64,000 bases of DNA, from positions 3,196,501 to 3,260,500 of the forward strand of contig JAWNZC010000368.1 of NCBI GenBank assembly GCA_035771165.1, given 5' to 3'. The position numbers and the translations under genes are program-made. The DNA is from Paragorgia papillata (lineage: Eukaryota > Cnidaria > Anthozoa > Scleralcyonacea > Coralliidae). The notes beneath the pieces are model-generated. The model made no database searches and was not told the origin of the DNA. It saw only the letters and a list, made by a program, of their open reading frames with translations. Positions 1 through 11,448 of the stretch are shown here, piece by piece; position 1 is the first letter of the stretch, and each line of letters begins with the position of its first letter.

Positions 1-198
1 AACTGATGTTTTATTAAACAGTTCTGTATCACATTTACAGACACTGATATCAGTTCTCTACCGGGGTAAACAGACATTGATTAAACCTTAATTTCTTTTG
101 AATTTTCCTCATGAATTATTAATGAGTTTTAGAAAAATATATATATACCGAGGTACATTTAGGTTACTAAATAGTACGGTACCATGTGGTACCGTACT
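1..198. other. No recognised feature
   Basis: AT-rich sequence at the window edge. I see no coding exon, RNA or clear repeat here. Confidence 0.5.
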
Positions 199-460
199 AA
201 TTCGAGACCGGTCTCGAATTCGTCCTATTTCGCCGTGTAAACGGGCGGAACCGTACTAATTCGAGAACGGTCTCGAATTCGTCCTATATTTCGCCGTGTA
301 AACGGGCGGAACCGTACTAATTCGAGACCGGTCTCGAATTCGTCCTATATTTCGCCGTGTAAACGGGCGGAACCGTACTAATTCGAGAACGGTCTCGAAT
401 TCGTCCTATTTCGCCGTGTAAACGGGCGGAACCGTACTAATTCGAGAACGGTTCTGCATT
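199..460. repeat. Palindromic tandem repeat, 59/61-bp unit, about 4.5 copies
   Basis: Each unit starts with a 22-bp dyad whose core is TTCGAGACCGGTCTCGAA, or a one-base variant with GAACGG in the centre. The dyads lie at 199, 258, 319, 380 and 439, so spacing alternates 59/61/61/59. The difference comes from TATTTCG versus TATATTTCG in the spacer. The spacer also carries a CGCCGTGTAAACGGGCGG segment. The perfect and imperfect dyads alternate. I see no coding potential. Confidence 0.85.
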
Positions 461-483
461 TTTCTTCCGAGACCGGTTGGGTC

Positions 484-545
484 ATTTTTTAAGTGTTCTT
501 TCAAATAAGACAAACTTAATTTTCGTTTTATAGGCACTGTAAAGT
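484..545. repeat. Terminal fragment of foldback MITE family A
   Basis: This fragment matches the end of the MITE found complete at 17310-17792 and 54196-54602 (AAGTGTTCTTTCAAATAAG followed by the AACTTAATTTTCG end). Confidence 0.6.
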
Positions 546-880
546 GTCTATGAAGTGAAACATTTGTTGGCATTTGTGTTGTTTTAATGAACAGAGGAGC
601 ATGGTAGAAGCATTCACTGAAAATTTCAAGAGAATCTGATGTATAATCTTCGCGCTATTAACTATCAAATTTTGTTATGGCTAGTTTTTTACGTACGCAA
701 ATGGACAACTATGCATAAGAATAATGGATTTTAGCGTCATTGACCATTGGCGTACGCCATAAGGTTACTGAAAGCCCAAATTTCTCTAAAAATTAACTAG
801 CCATATGCATGGCGAATTTTAGGAGTTCATAACTCAAGAACTATATACATCATGCAGATTATTTTAAAATGTTTAGTAGA
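546..880. repeat. Dispersed foldback repeat, related to 31766-31900
   Basis: The stretch containing CATTCACTGAAAATTTCAAG is shared with 31800-31860. The two halves (640-690 and 795-850) are roughly inverted around 740. The element is non-coding and lies just upstream of the stalk exon. Confidence 0.5.
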
Positions 881-944
881 TGCTCCTGCCATGCTCTTCT
901 GTTCATTAAAACTATAAAATGCCAACGAATGTTTCACTCCATAG

Positions 945-1640
945 AAGGTTCGATGTCATTCATAGAGGCAGATATAACAACTGCATTCTCCGCTTCGTCT
1001 ACAGCTGTCCTCGCTTCGGCTACAAATGTTTCTGCTTCGTCTACAACTGTCCTCGTTTCGTCTACAACTGTTTCTGCTTCGTCTACAACTGTCCTCGCTT
1101 CGTCTACAAATGTTTCTGCTTCGTCTACAACTGTCCTCGTTTCGTCTACAACTGTTTCTGCTTCGGCTGCAACTGTCCTCGCTTCGGCTACCAATGTTTC
1201 TGCTTCGTCTACAACTGTCCTCGCTTCGGCTACAACTGTCCTCGCTTCGTCTACAACTGTCCTCGCTTCGGCTGCAACTGTCCTCGCTTCGTATACAACT
1301 GTCCTCGCTTCGTCTACAACTGTCCTCGCTTCGGCTGCAACTGTCCTCGCTTCGTCTACAAAGGTCTCTGCTTCGTCAACAACTGTCTCTGCTTCGTCTA
1401 CAACTGTCTCCGCTTCGTCTACAACTGTCTCTGCTTCGTCTACAACTGTCTCTGCTTCGTCTATAACTGTCCTCGCTTCGTCTACAACTGTCTCCGCTTC
1501 GTCTACAACTGTCTCTGCTTCGTCTACGACTGTCTCCGCTTCCTCTACAACTGTCCTTGCTTCGGCTGCAACTACCCTCGCTTCGTCTACAGCTAGAACT
1601 AGGTCGCCTATGACTAGCCCTGTTCCACCTACAACCACAG
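945..1640 (+). CDS. Stalk exon of a receptor-like gene (Ser/Thr 7-residue repeats), 5' part outside window
   Basis: The open exon runs from acceptor CTCCATAG (ends 944) to donor CACAG|GTAAGG (1641). It is phase 1 at both ends and 232 codons long. It encodes about 29 copies of a 7-residue unit (STTVLAS / STTVSAS / AATVLAS) from a 21-bp minisatellite, then a PTTTG-type linker. This is the composition of an extracellular O-glycosylated mucin-like stalk. The phase and reading join exactly to the exon at 6322, which holds a membrane span and cytoplasmic tail. No folded domain is visible, and the ectodomain must lie left of the window. The 21-bp unit has no stops in several frames on both strands, so long overlapping ORFs here are artefacts. 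The role as a stalk is inference. Confidence 0.65.
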
Positions 1641-2067
1641 GTAAGGGAATGTGTTTATACGTACGTTTATTGCGATCATAATTTATCCTTTTTTGAGAGA
1701 ATAAGAAAATATTTGTTAAGAAGATTTTCATTAGGAAATATTCTTAAGAATTTATTTCTTGAACTTTTCTTTTTTTTTGAAAAAATATTTTATCACGAAT
1801 TTTTCTCTTAAATACCAGGGAAATTTTCTTGAAAAAATAAGAATTCTTTTTTTAAAATGAGCAAACCAAATTCATAAAATAGAAGTTTGTTTCCTAAATC
1901 TTTTTTCTTTTAGGAAAATATATTTTTTAGGAAAATATATTTTCCCCTTTAATAAGGAAAATATTTTTAGGAAAATATGAATTCTTTATTTAAATGTCAG
2001 TAAACCTAATTTTTAAAATACGAATTTATTGTTTTCGTATGTCAGTTGCTGTAGAAGCTGTCGTAAG
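1641..2067. other. AT-rich intron sequence
   Basis: Low-complexity AAAATATTTT-type sequence (1740-2030) repeats phrases such as AGGAAAATAT. The same sequence type recurs at 3090-3400. No exon seen. Confidence 0.5.
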
Positions 2068-2697
2068 TTAAGGTGGCTCCATACAGTTTCTAGAAAAATG
2101 GAAAATACAAGTTTGAGAGTCCAAAACACGTGCATAAACAATTCAGATAATCAAAAACTGTTACCAAATAAATAGCAACAGTTGTTGCTATGGCAACAAT
2201 GACGTTTCAAAATGGCTGCCAATTACCTTTCAAACTAATTGAATTCTAAAAAAACTTTGGTGACCCCTAATTTTTTTTTCTTTAAAACTTTTCTTGAAGT
2301 ATGAGTAATCAATAGGCCGATTTTAAAAAAATTCTGTAGAAGGAATAATTTTTTTCCCCGAAAAAATTTGGTTCTACAGAATTTTTTTTAAATCGGCCTA
2401 TTGATTACCCGTACTTCAAGAAAAGTTTTAATGAAAAAAAAAATTGGGGGTCAGCAAAGTTTTATTTTTTTTTTACTAATTAAATTAGTTTGAAAGGTAA
2501 TTGGCAGCCATTTTGAAACGTCATTGTTGCCATAGCAACAACTGTTGCTATTTATTTGGTAACATTTTTTTATTGTCAGAATGTTTAACTATGCATAACA
2601 TTTAGTTTTCTTGTTTTTCCGAATTGTTTATGCACGTGTTTTGGACTCTCAAACTTGTATTTTCTATTTTTCTAGAAACTGAATGGAGCCACCTTAA
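2068..2697. mobile_element. Foldback MITE with TTAA ends
   Basis: Near-perfect inverted repeat arms start TTAAGGTGGCTCCATACAG and end with the complement. The arms are about 240-300 bp and meet near 2345. TTAA lies at both borders (2068-2071, 2694-2697), consistent with a TTAA target duplication of the piggyBac/Kolobok type. No coding capacity. Confidence 0.8.
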
Positions 2698-2709
2698 ACT
2701 CAGAGAAAA

Positions 2710-2786
2710 ACTCTGAGCTCCAGACGGGACTCGAACCCACAACCTTCCGAATGCCAGCCGGACGCTCTCACCATTGAGCCACTGGA
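2710..2786 (-). repeat. tRNA-derived element (tRNA-Ala-like or SINE head)
   Basis: On the - strand there is an A box (GGCTCAATGGTGAGAGC), an anticodon arm with loop CTGGCAT (GGC in the anticodon place) and a B box (GGTTCGAGTCC). A 9-bp terminal stem closes it (GAGTTCCAG with CTGGAGCTC, one G-T pair). The variable/T-arm pairing is imperfect and there is no flanking gene context. It is more likely tRNA-derived repeat than a working tRNA gene. A relative lies at 39455-39535. Confidence 0.5.
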
Positions 2787-3621
2787 ACTCAGATGGAGGA
2801 CCGAGGTTGTTTTCGATATGTATACGCCTGGGAACTAGTCAATCCGTTCGTGCAGCTTGTACAGCAAAAATATACGGGGAAAAAATTACCAACTCAAGCT
2901 GAATACACTAATAACGTACAAAAAACATTTACTGAAAATAAACTGACACAATGTGACTTGTAGCCCAACAAATACTTATGACACACGTACGGATTGACTA
3001 GTTCCCAGGCGTATAAATATCGACAGCTTCTACAGAAAAAACGAACGAAAAAACTTTACCAACTCAAGCTGAAAACACTAACAACGTACAGAAATTTATT
3101 TCTTGAACATTTCTTGTCATAAGAAAAAATATCTTATATAAAGGTTTTTTTTCTTAAATAGTGAAAAATTTTCTTGGAAAAATAAGGAAAATTTTCTTAA
3201 AATGTGTGAAACCAAATTCTTAAGATATGAGTTTTTATTTCTTGACTTTTTCTTGTTTTATGAAAATATTTCTTAATTGAAGAACAAATTTCGTATTTCA
3301 ACAAGAATGGTTTTTAATATTGTTTTTAGAAAAATATCTTATTTTAAGAATATTTTTCGTATAATAAGCAAATATTTTCTCAGAAAATTAAAAAAATATT
3401 CTTAATCCTTTCATGCATGGCCTTCCGAGACTTCTCCCCTTGTCAAGTAAAATCGTCTGACGTTAGACAGAGTAAAAAGATAAAGTTGTTCTACAATAAC
3501 AATGCGAATGAAAGGGTTAAAATGAGAAACAACATACTTTAAGGGCCTTCGCTCGAAACGTTAGATTCCTACGTTCTCTGTTTCGGCAGTATATCTAACC
3601 TAAGTTACTATATTTCGATAC
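2787..3621. other. No gene; small foldback and AT-rich sequence
   Basis: Segments 2815-2930 and 2985-3090 share TTACCAACTCAAGCTGAA and inverted GGGAACTAGTCAATCCGT, so they form a small foldback. 3090-3400 is AAAATATTT-rich. Around 3543-3575 lies GGGCCTTCGCTCGAAACG, resembling the 3' tails of Penelope-like elements. Confidence 0.4.
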
Positions 3622-4094
3622 TTTAAAGGGTATTGGCAACAAAAATTAAGTTTGTCTAATTTGAAAGGACTCATAAAATTGTTATAGAAGATCCTTTACA
3701 ACTTTTTCGTATCTTTCTGCGTTTTCAACATATTTCAATTTGTTTGATATGTAAATGAGATGGTCTCTGACGTCAGGAGTGGGGTAAAATATTTTCATAC
3801 AGAGCAAAATGACTTACATATCTAACATGAAATGTTCAGCGTCGCAAGGAGTTTTTATGTGCACAGTTTCAAATTATTTCGATGAACAAACTTAGAGATA
3901 TAACTGGTTTTGCTACATGTGAAAATATTTTACCCCACACCTGACGTCAGAGACTATCTCATTTACATATTAAACAAATTGAAATATCTTGAAAACGCAG
4001 AAAGATACGAAAAAGTTGTAAAGGATGTTCTATTACAATTTTATGAGTTCTTTCAAATTAGACAAACTTAATTTTTGTTGCCAATACTCTTTAA
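3622..4094. mobile_element. Foldback MITE family B
   Basis: Inverted arms start TTTAAAGGGTATTGGCAAC and end with the complement, with a central stretch around 3850. Both arms carry CTGACGTCAG and an AAACAAATTGAAATATCTT-type sequence. A second full copy lies at 9451-9985. Related to family A but with different termini. Confidence 0.8.
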
Positions 4095-4199
4095 ACAAGA
4101 ATCTATTTAACAAATAAATTGCCAATGCAACTAGATGAAGAATCAGACATAGTTTAACGCTACTATGGCTTAAAAGTTTTTTGAACGCAACTTAAAAAG

Positions 4200-4262
4200 T
4201 TACTGTTCATGATGACCAAACGTTTCGACACTCCAATCTAGTGTCTTCATCAGGGGTGATCG
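4200..4262 (-). repeat. Penelope-like 3' tail with hammerhead-like core
   Basis: Read on the - strand: CTGATGA, then a 6-bp hairpin (GACACT/AGTGTC), then GAAACG. This order matches the hammerhead catalytic core known from Penelope-like retroelements. One extra A follows CTGATGA and no clear stem III is visible, so activity is doubtful. Confidence 0.4.
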
Positions 4263-4361
4263 TTGTGAAGACAGGTCCCATATTTATACTTTCATACAAC
4301 CATTGATGACGTTACCTATCAACAAGATGCAAATAGGCTTCCGGCAGTAGATCGCCGTCAT

Positions 4362-5171
4362 CAACCTCGTACCCAGGGTCTTACCTCCGCTTCCCCTCCT
4401 CCCTCGCTGCGGAAAGACCCTGGTACACGCTGGTCACGTGTCGTCTATCAAAATGTTCGACTGTGGGAGTGTCCCCTACGTATCAATGCTTGACCTCGCC
4501 GGAATAGTCGAAGAAATGCTTGTATACGTATGTTGTATATTAAAATATCGAACAATAGTATTAATCAACGACAAATAAACAAAAATAGTAAAATATTTCA
4601 AACCAAGATCATTCTATAATGCTATAGCAAGACACATTTAATAAGGCAAAGGTGAAATGTAATGCAGCACAGTAAACCTCGCAGTGGATAATGAAATGGA
4701 AGACTGTTTCAAACTCTCAATATAAACAATAAAATACGTATACGTTGTTGAATACCACACGCGAAAGCTGCCGTTATATTTAAGTGAATACGCCCAGTTA
4801 AAAGCCTCGCGATTCGAATGCTTAAAACGAATATTCTCCCATCAATAACACATGTCGCCAGCGCTACAAAGCCAGCAAAATATTGATCTTTGAGACTTTG
4901 GTATTCTTATTAAATTATATCTCGTTTCGGATTGTTTCTCCAAGCCGTTGTGCACCTTTCGAGAGTCGTGACATTTCATCTGGCCAGATGTTTTGCGTTT
5001 TGTATAAACACTACTCCGGTCGGTAAGTCGAGAAGGTTTTTTGTACCACCCTACCCACACTAAATTTATTTTGTACTGCCCATATTTTGGGCAGCACGTG
5101 ACCAGCGTGTACCAGGGTCTTTCCGCAGCGAGGGGAGGGGGAGCGGAGGTAAGACCCTGGGTACGAGGTTG
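4362..5171. mobile_element. TIR transposon (non-autonomous), 9-bp target duplication
   Basis: Long inverted repeats (4362-4440 and 5095-5171) start CAACCTCGTACCCAGGG. The perfect 9-bp duplication CGCCGTCAT flanks the element (4353-4361, 5172-5180). The interior has no credible gene. Long TIRs with 9-bp duplications fit Mutator-like elements, but the superfamily is inferred. Same family as 25667-26448, 31902-33177 and the end at 60099. Confidence 0.85.
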
Positions 5172-5534
5172 CGCCGTCATCACCATTTAATGAAGCGTGG
5201 GCGCTATTGATATGCCAAGCTTCTTTCAACATATTGAATACAGATCACATTCTTGAAATGCGAAAATCTCACAAAAAATGTGTTTCTTACCAACTGATTA
5301 CAAATGGCTACAGTTATAACCCAAGGCTCAAAATACCGCTCATGAATGAAACCTAATTAATGTTGTGTTGTAACAATTTGCAAACAATTCATGAAATGCA
5401 AAAATCTCACAAAAGAATAATTTGTTTCTTTCCATTACAAAAGAGTGCAGACTGCAGTTATAACCCAAGGCTCAAAATATAGCTCATGAATGAAGCCTAA
5501 TTAATGTTGTGTTGTAGAAAAGAATATCTCACAA
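5172..5534. other. No gene; internal direct repeat
   Basis: A segment around 5245-5370 is repeated imperfectly at 5385-5510 (shared TTATAACCCAAGGCTCAAAA). Nothing coding seen. Confidence 0.5.
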
Positions 5535-5980
5535 AAAGTGCTTATGAAGCAAAAATTAAGTTTGTCTTATTTGAAAGAGCACTTAAAACTTAAAATGTCG
5601 AAGTAACGTCTTTTGCAGTTTTTCGTCTCCTTGCTCTGTTCTTGAGATATTTTAGTTTGTTTCATATACAAATTAAACATTTTAACGTCACATGTGCATG
5701 AGGTTATTTCTCTTTGCTATTATGAAATATAGTCACTTGAAAAGTCTACATGTTTGGTGTTAGGCATGGGGGAGACACATCCACATGCTTCATTCGAATT
5801 AATTTGGTTTGATAATAGCAAAGATATATAACATTCTCCGATAACTCATTATGCACATGTGACGTCAGGATGTTTAATTTACATATCAAACAAACTGAAG
5901 TATCTCAAGAACGAAGCAAGGAAACGAAAAACTGCAAAAGATGTTACTTTGTTATTTTAAGTGTTCTTTCAAATAAGACA
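5535..5980. mobile_element. Foldback MITE family A
   Basis: Starts AAGTGCTTATGAAGC, with arms pairing around 5760. The right end is cut at AAATAAGACATG, so the terminal 25 bp are missing. Conserved internal words are TGACGTCA and TTTGCTATTATCAAA. Confidence 0.75.
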
Positions 5981-6321
5981 TGTAACGTACCGAGCTACCC
6001 AATCAACAGACTTCACGACTTTCAGTCAGACAGAACCTCCCTTTATTTTAACAGTTTCGTTACTTTTATATCCTAGGCCCAAGTTGGGCGTTACAAACAA
6101 ATAACCAAATATAGAAATACAACTACTACGTATATACATGACCTATGTAAAGGAAGGGTGTTACAGGAAAGGGAGCGTTTACCGCAATTTGCTATATCAT
6201 ACTTTTACGCGCTAATTCTGCTAACTAATTAATTTACATTCGTCACAGACAAACTAAATTTTCATAAACACTCCACTCAATCATGTTCTTTGATTTACAA
6301 GTCTGCTTTTTCTTTTTCCAG

Positions 6322-6781
6322 AACTAGTATTTTCCACAGAAAAATCAACATCTGACCAAAACTGTGGTGGAACAGAATGGTATATATAGCTGTTATTACA
6401 TTATTTTGTGGGATAGGTATTGGGATTATATTCTGTTACACTGTAATGAGGTTGTATCGACGAAGAAAAGAAAACAGATATCATCCTAAACCTTCTGAAG
6501 CACGTAGGGTTCCTGATACTCACGATAATCCCTCTGTCTATCAAGAATTGGACTTACAGCGAATGAATAAGGAAGATAATTATCAGTCATTGAGGAAGAC
6601 TTCAGGACACGTCAGCCGTCAAGAACCAACCGCTGAAGTTGAGTCTAGTTATCAAGAATTGGACTTACAGCGAATGAATAAGGAAGATAATTATCAGTCA
6701 TTGCGAAAGACTTCAGGACCCGTCAACCGTCAAGAACCAACCGCTGAAGTTGAGTCTGATTATCAGGAATTGGATGTGTGA
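6322..6781 (+). CDS. Receptor membrane and tail exon with ITAM-like repeats; frameshifted
   Basis: The acceptor TTTTTCCAG ends at 6321. Entering in the phase set by the stalk exon gives a sequence ending CGGTEWYI and then TAG within TATATATA (6380-6387). The remainder is open two bases out of frame from ATG 6377. It encodes a membrane span (about 20 residues, AVITLFCGIGIG...), a basic stop-transfer RLYRRRKENR, and a tail of about 100 residues. The tail holds a 37-residue repeat: YQEL, 10 residues, YQSL, twice, then a final YQEL (tyrosines 55, 69, 92, 106, 129 of the tail ORF). Removing one TA would restore continuity with the stalk, so this is a frameshifted gene, a recent pseudogene or an assembly error. 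YxxL pairs with this spacing fit the ITAM consensus. Signalling is inferred. Confidence 0.7.
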
Positions 6782-6887
6782 GGGGAGGTAATGATGATAA
6801 TAATTATCAATCTTTAAATCGTGTTTAGACATGCCACATAGTGCATGGGCATGTACATTACGGCCAATGTAAAAGGTGGAATGACAA

Positions 6888-7320
6888 AAATGAAACGAAA
6901 CGAAAATTGAAATTGAAACGAAAATGAAGTCTGTCTTATTTGAAAGGACACTTGATTTTCTCGGCTTAGACAAGGTTATTTTTCAAACTTACTACGCTAA
7001 TGAACTTACCAAGTGGTTCGTTTTTGAAGCCGTTCAATAAGCTCGCAGTTCGTATTTTATCAGATATAAAAACACTCGGCTTCGCCTCGTGTCTTTATAT
7101 CTGATAAAACACTCCTGCTCGTTTATTAAACAGTACATTAAACATTTTGACGTCACATGTGGATAATGGTTATCGGATAAGATTATATCTTTGCTATTAT
7201 TAAAAAATAATCACTTGAAATTCTACATGACATTGTTTGGTGTTGTGGGAGGAACACACACACATGCTCCCTTCAAATTAAGTTTGGTTTAATAAGAGCA
7301 AAGGTATTTAAAGATTAAAG
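6888..7320. mobile_element. Degenerate, interrupted family A MITE
   Basis: Family A arms (TCTGTCTTATTTGAAAGGAC and TTTGCTATTATTAAA) are interrupted at about 6965-7130 by another short foldback containing ATATCTGATAAAACAC-type repeats. Confidence 0.5.
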
Positions 7321-8326
7321 CACTCGCGTGAGTGTGTTATTTACTATCTACAAAATGAGTAGCCGTTCTGTATCAGTATACAGTATTCGAGTATACAGAC
7401 ACGAGGCGAAGGCGTGAACGAGTGGATGTAAATCCCGATAAAACACGAACAAAGAGTGCTTTAAACATTTTAATATTCAATTTGAATACACTGGATATGA
7501 AATTTACGCTTGCGAAATGAGTGACAATCTGATCATTTACAAAGTATTTTTTCTTAAATTTCCTCGCTTAAGAACGAGTTTCCAATAGAAATATCTAAAA
7601 TAGTAGTTTACCTCAAGAAATTGTAATGTTCTAAGCTGTCTAATTTTTTGTATCCCTCGGTGTAGCTTCGCAATTTCAAAAATTTAGCAACCGTGCATTA
7701 ATTTCCATGTGTTATAACATTTACTGCACGATTAATAACGCACGGAGAGAGTTGCCAGGACATAACAGGGTATACAATACAATACAATACAATACAATAC
7801 AATACAATACAATACAATACAATAATTTATTTATACACATAACGCCTAGGAGTTACAAACTCGTTAAAACGCGCACGTGTTATAAATATCAAATATTAAG
7901 ATTACCTATAAAATTATAAAGGAAATAATGTTCTAGACTAGAATAGAAATTAGTTAACAATGTAAAATATTAGTTATTGTACAAAAACGGGGTTAGTTCT
8001 ACATCATTGAGCATTTTTCAAAAAGTGTTTGTATTTGGTGCTGCTCGAATTTCAACCGGCAGATTATTCCAAAGGTGACTGGTAATATAAGAAAAATAAT
8101 TTTTTAACCACTTTGGATTAAAGCGACATTGTTCCAGTTTTGTACCAGAGCCACGCAAATTATAAGGAGATATTCGTAATTTAAAAAAGTTCTGGTATCA
8201 CGTGGTGCAAATTTCCAATCTGAACTCACAAAATACATCACTGTTGGAAAATTGAATATTAAATAATGATAACTCATTATCCACATGTACAATGTGACAT
8301 TTGCATATTAAACAGACTGAAACATC
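7321..8326. other. No gene; (AATAC)n microsatellite and repeat debris
   Basis: 7772-7822 is a perfect AATAC run of about 10 units. The right edge (8270-8326) carries a truncated family A MITE arm. No exon supported. Confidence 0.55.
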
Positions 8327-9016
8327 TTAAGGTCTTCGTTTAGGTTTGCAGGGTCATTTCTGTAAAGCGCTCTCAATTCGTCAGAATTTATGCTACAAAA
8401 ATAAAATAGATATCGTTAGAAAGCTATGAATTTGTAGAATACAATGTTGTCTTTGGTTTCGTGATAAACACAAACCGTTAATAGTTGTGAATTTTTTAAT
8501 TAAAACCAGAGGGCTTCACTCGTGGCAACTCGAGTAAAAAGCGTTTTATTTTGTTCAAAATCATTTTTATACTTTGATTCCGAGATAAATTTCCAGCAAA
8601 ACAGTGTCAGCGTTTTTTGATATGTCGAGTTTTGCCGATTTTATTGACGACCAAAGTTAAAAATGCTGTTTTCGACCAACATTCGGACAAAATAGTCAAA
8701 AATTCGAAACCAGGCAATAAATAAAAAAACGCTGACACCGTCTTGCTGGACATTTATCTCGGAATCGAACTGCGAAAAAAATTTTTGAACAAAATGAAAC
8801 GCTTTGTTCTTAAGTCGCCCCGAGTGAAGCCCTCTGGTTTTAATTAAAAAATTCACAACTATTAACGGTTTGTGTTTATCGCGAAACCAAAGACACCATT
8901 GTATTCTACAAATTCATAGCTTTCTAACGATATCTATTGTATTTTTGTGGCATAAATTCTGACGAATTGAGAGCGCTTTACAGAAATGACCCTGCAAACC
9001 GTAACGAAGACCTTAA
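8327..9016. mobile_element. Large palindromic MITE with TTAA ends
   Basis: Arms of about 330 bp (TTAAGGTCTTCG start) are inverted around 8670. TTAA lies at both edges. It is inserted inside an older family A MITE arm. ORFs inside are not conserved-looking. Confidence 0.75.
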
Positions 9017-9450
9017 TAACTACGTAACCTGAGTATCAGGCATTATTCTCGTCTTCCGCTAAAAAAGCAAGTGTGGGCGAGGCAGGCGGGCGGGCGAGAA
9101 GACGAGAAATAAAGCCTGATACAATTCTTTACCAGGCCTCTTTCCGCCCCCAAATGAGTTTTCTGTATCTCCAATCGACGCAGCTTTAATCGCACAATCC
9201 AGCCGTTCCAAGTTTGAAATTTGCTCTTTCCTTGGATATTCAAGCGAACCCACGACTACAATCCAGAATTGTTTCGAAGTAATTTCTTTATGAGCTTGCT
9301 TATGCCTCTCTTAATTCTCTCGGTAAACACTTGGGAGAAGTTGGCATATTAAACTCTTGCCATAACCAGTACGGAGTACAGCTAGCACATCCTCATTAAA
9401 CAGGACTTTTTCAGTATACATTCGCGCTGTTCTTTCTTTAGATTTTTTAC

Positions 9451-9985
9451 TTTAAAGGGTATTGGCAATAAAAATTAAGTTTGTCTCATTTGAAAGAACT
9501 CGCCAAATGGTATAAGAAGACCTTTCGTAATTTTTCTGTATCTTTCTTGTGTTTTGAAATATTTCGACCAAAGACAGCTTGCTGTCCGCCATCTTGTTGT
9601 AATATTGGGTCTAATTAACTAGGAAATTGGTGACGTCACAAGCAGGGTAAACCTGATGAAACTACTCCGTGGGTGCCCAAATTTCTACGGAAGGCTTTTT
9701 AAATGTTGTGGGTCAATTTAAAATGGAAATAGCGCAACAAAAAATCGAGTTTCTAGCTCATAATGGTTGGCAAGATAAAAATTTCACTTTACCCTGCTTA
9801 TGTCGTCACATGCATAATTTTGCATATCGAAAATAATTCCAAGATGGCGGACAGCACGCTGAGTTTGGTCGAAATATTTCCAAAACCAAAACAGATACGG
9901 AAAAATTGTAAAAGATCTTCTTATACCATTTGACGAGTTCTTTCAAATGAGATAAACTTAATTTTTATTGCCAATACCCTTTAAA
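9451..9985. mobile_element. Foldback MITE family B, second copy
   Basis: Ends are TTTAAAGGGTATTGGCAAT and complement. It shares architecture with 3622-4094 (arms with GACAGC and TTTGGTCGAAATATTTC near the centre). Confidence 0.75.
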
Positions 9986-11448
9986 CTTCTCTAAACATCG
10001 TCTGGGATATCGTTCAATCGCTAGATTCGTTAGACGCTTTGTTAATTATGTAAATCATAATTCATAATTATAAATGTACACAAACCAATTAGAATACAGA
10101 GAATACAGCTATTTGAGTTTTTTTGTCTTATGGACCAATCAGACGAAAAAGCCAAAATCCGGCTTTTTTACTTGCGGCCAGGTAAAGAATTGTATCAGGC
10201 CCTCTTTCTGTGCCTGCAAGTTTCCCGCCTCCCAGGAAGGGAAAATCGGGCCTGACTCTGTCAGGTTATTAACAACGAAGCGCAGGAAACGAAAAACTGC
10301 AAAAGATGTTACTTTTACTGTCATTTTAAATGTTCTTTTAAATAAGACAACCTTAATTTTCTTTTTGTAAGCACTGTAAGACCTAAATTTTTTAACATTT
10401 TTACTAGTCTTTTTACATTTAGTATTTTTAAAACCACATTGCACATATATAACACCAATATGAACCAGGCATATATAAGCACTTGTTAAGGGGACATTTG
10501 GGTAGACGTGTTATTCGTCAATTTTACTTCATTTTCTTTGAATTTATTCTCATTTATTTACGTTCTTCCTATACTGTTTATCTTTATATGTAAATCAATA
10601 TATTTTTGGCCAAAACTAAACATTTTATACCACTCTGTAGCCAAGTAACTATACCACAAGTATTTAATTGTATATTTGCAAATAACTTTAGAAAAAGATC
10701 GTGGTTTGTAGCATTTGGCACTTTAGGCGGTGGAAAAATTATTGTGGGACAACGAACTCGGGGAGAGAATAATGATATTATTTAACAATTATTCACCGAA
10801 GTGGAGGTGAATAGTGCTGGATATTCGCCGAGCCGGAAAGCTGTGAGGTGAATATCTCACTATTCACCGAAACTGAGGTGAATAATTGTTTTAGCATATA
10901 CCTCCTAAATGAAATAAAAAGTTTAACATTCTTATATTTTTCGATATTTTCATACAAAAGCAACAACACACGGCCGCTAGCAACTTGGCGTACGCGATAT
11001 TTGTCGCCGTCACTCAGATCTTACAATAAAGTTTGACATGCCTACGCTACTAATTTAATTGCGGCGGCGACATGCAAATATTGTCAATTTCTGCAAAATC
11101 TGCCCTATTGCTCCAAAAGATTTTTACCGATTGTCAGTCTTTAGTTGATTTTCTTAAATTTTAACGACACTTTTTTGTTTTAAAAATTGTAGAAATGGGG
11201 CTTTGAGTTCAATTAAACTGCGTGCATTTGAAGCCACGGCATGTTGACCACAACGTACTCAAGTCGTTGTCACCCAATTTAATATCGTACGATTCACTAA
11301 AATATCTTTCTATTTCTTCACGTTGAGGGAGGCTGCTTCTGACTGCGCAGGCCTCATTGGGCCTGCAAGATCCTGTAAAAAATTTGGCCGCAAAACTTGG
11401 CACGGAATAATTTTGCATAATTAAATACCGTGTTTCGGCTATATTTCA
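9986..11448. other. No gene; fragments and a short hairpin
   Basis: 10275-10380 is a family A MITE end. 10785-10890 is a hairpin repeat of TTATTCACCGAA / GGTGAATA words. I see no exon with splice sites here. Confidence 0.45.

Noticed and set aside
934..1731. - strand ORF of 265 codons with EARTVVDEAETVV heptads that looks like a coiled coil
   Set aside because: It is the antisense of the 21-bp repeat, which has no stops in several frames. The + strand exon has splice sites and phases that fit a gene; this one has none.
2710..2786. A functional tRNA-Ala gene
   Set aside because: A and B boxes are present, but arm pairing is imperfect and a similar decayed copy occurs at 39455. A tRNA-derived repeat is more likely.
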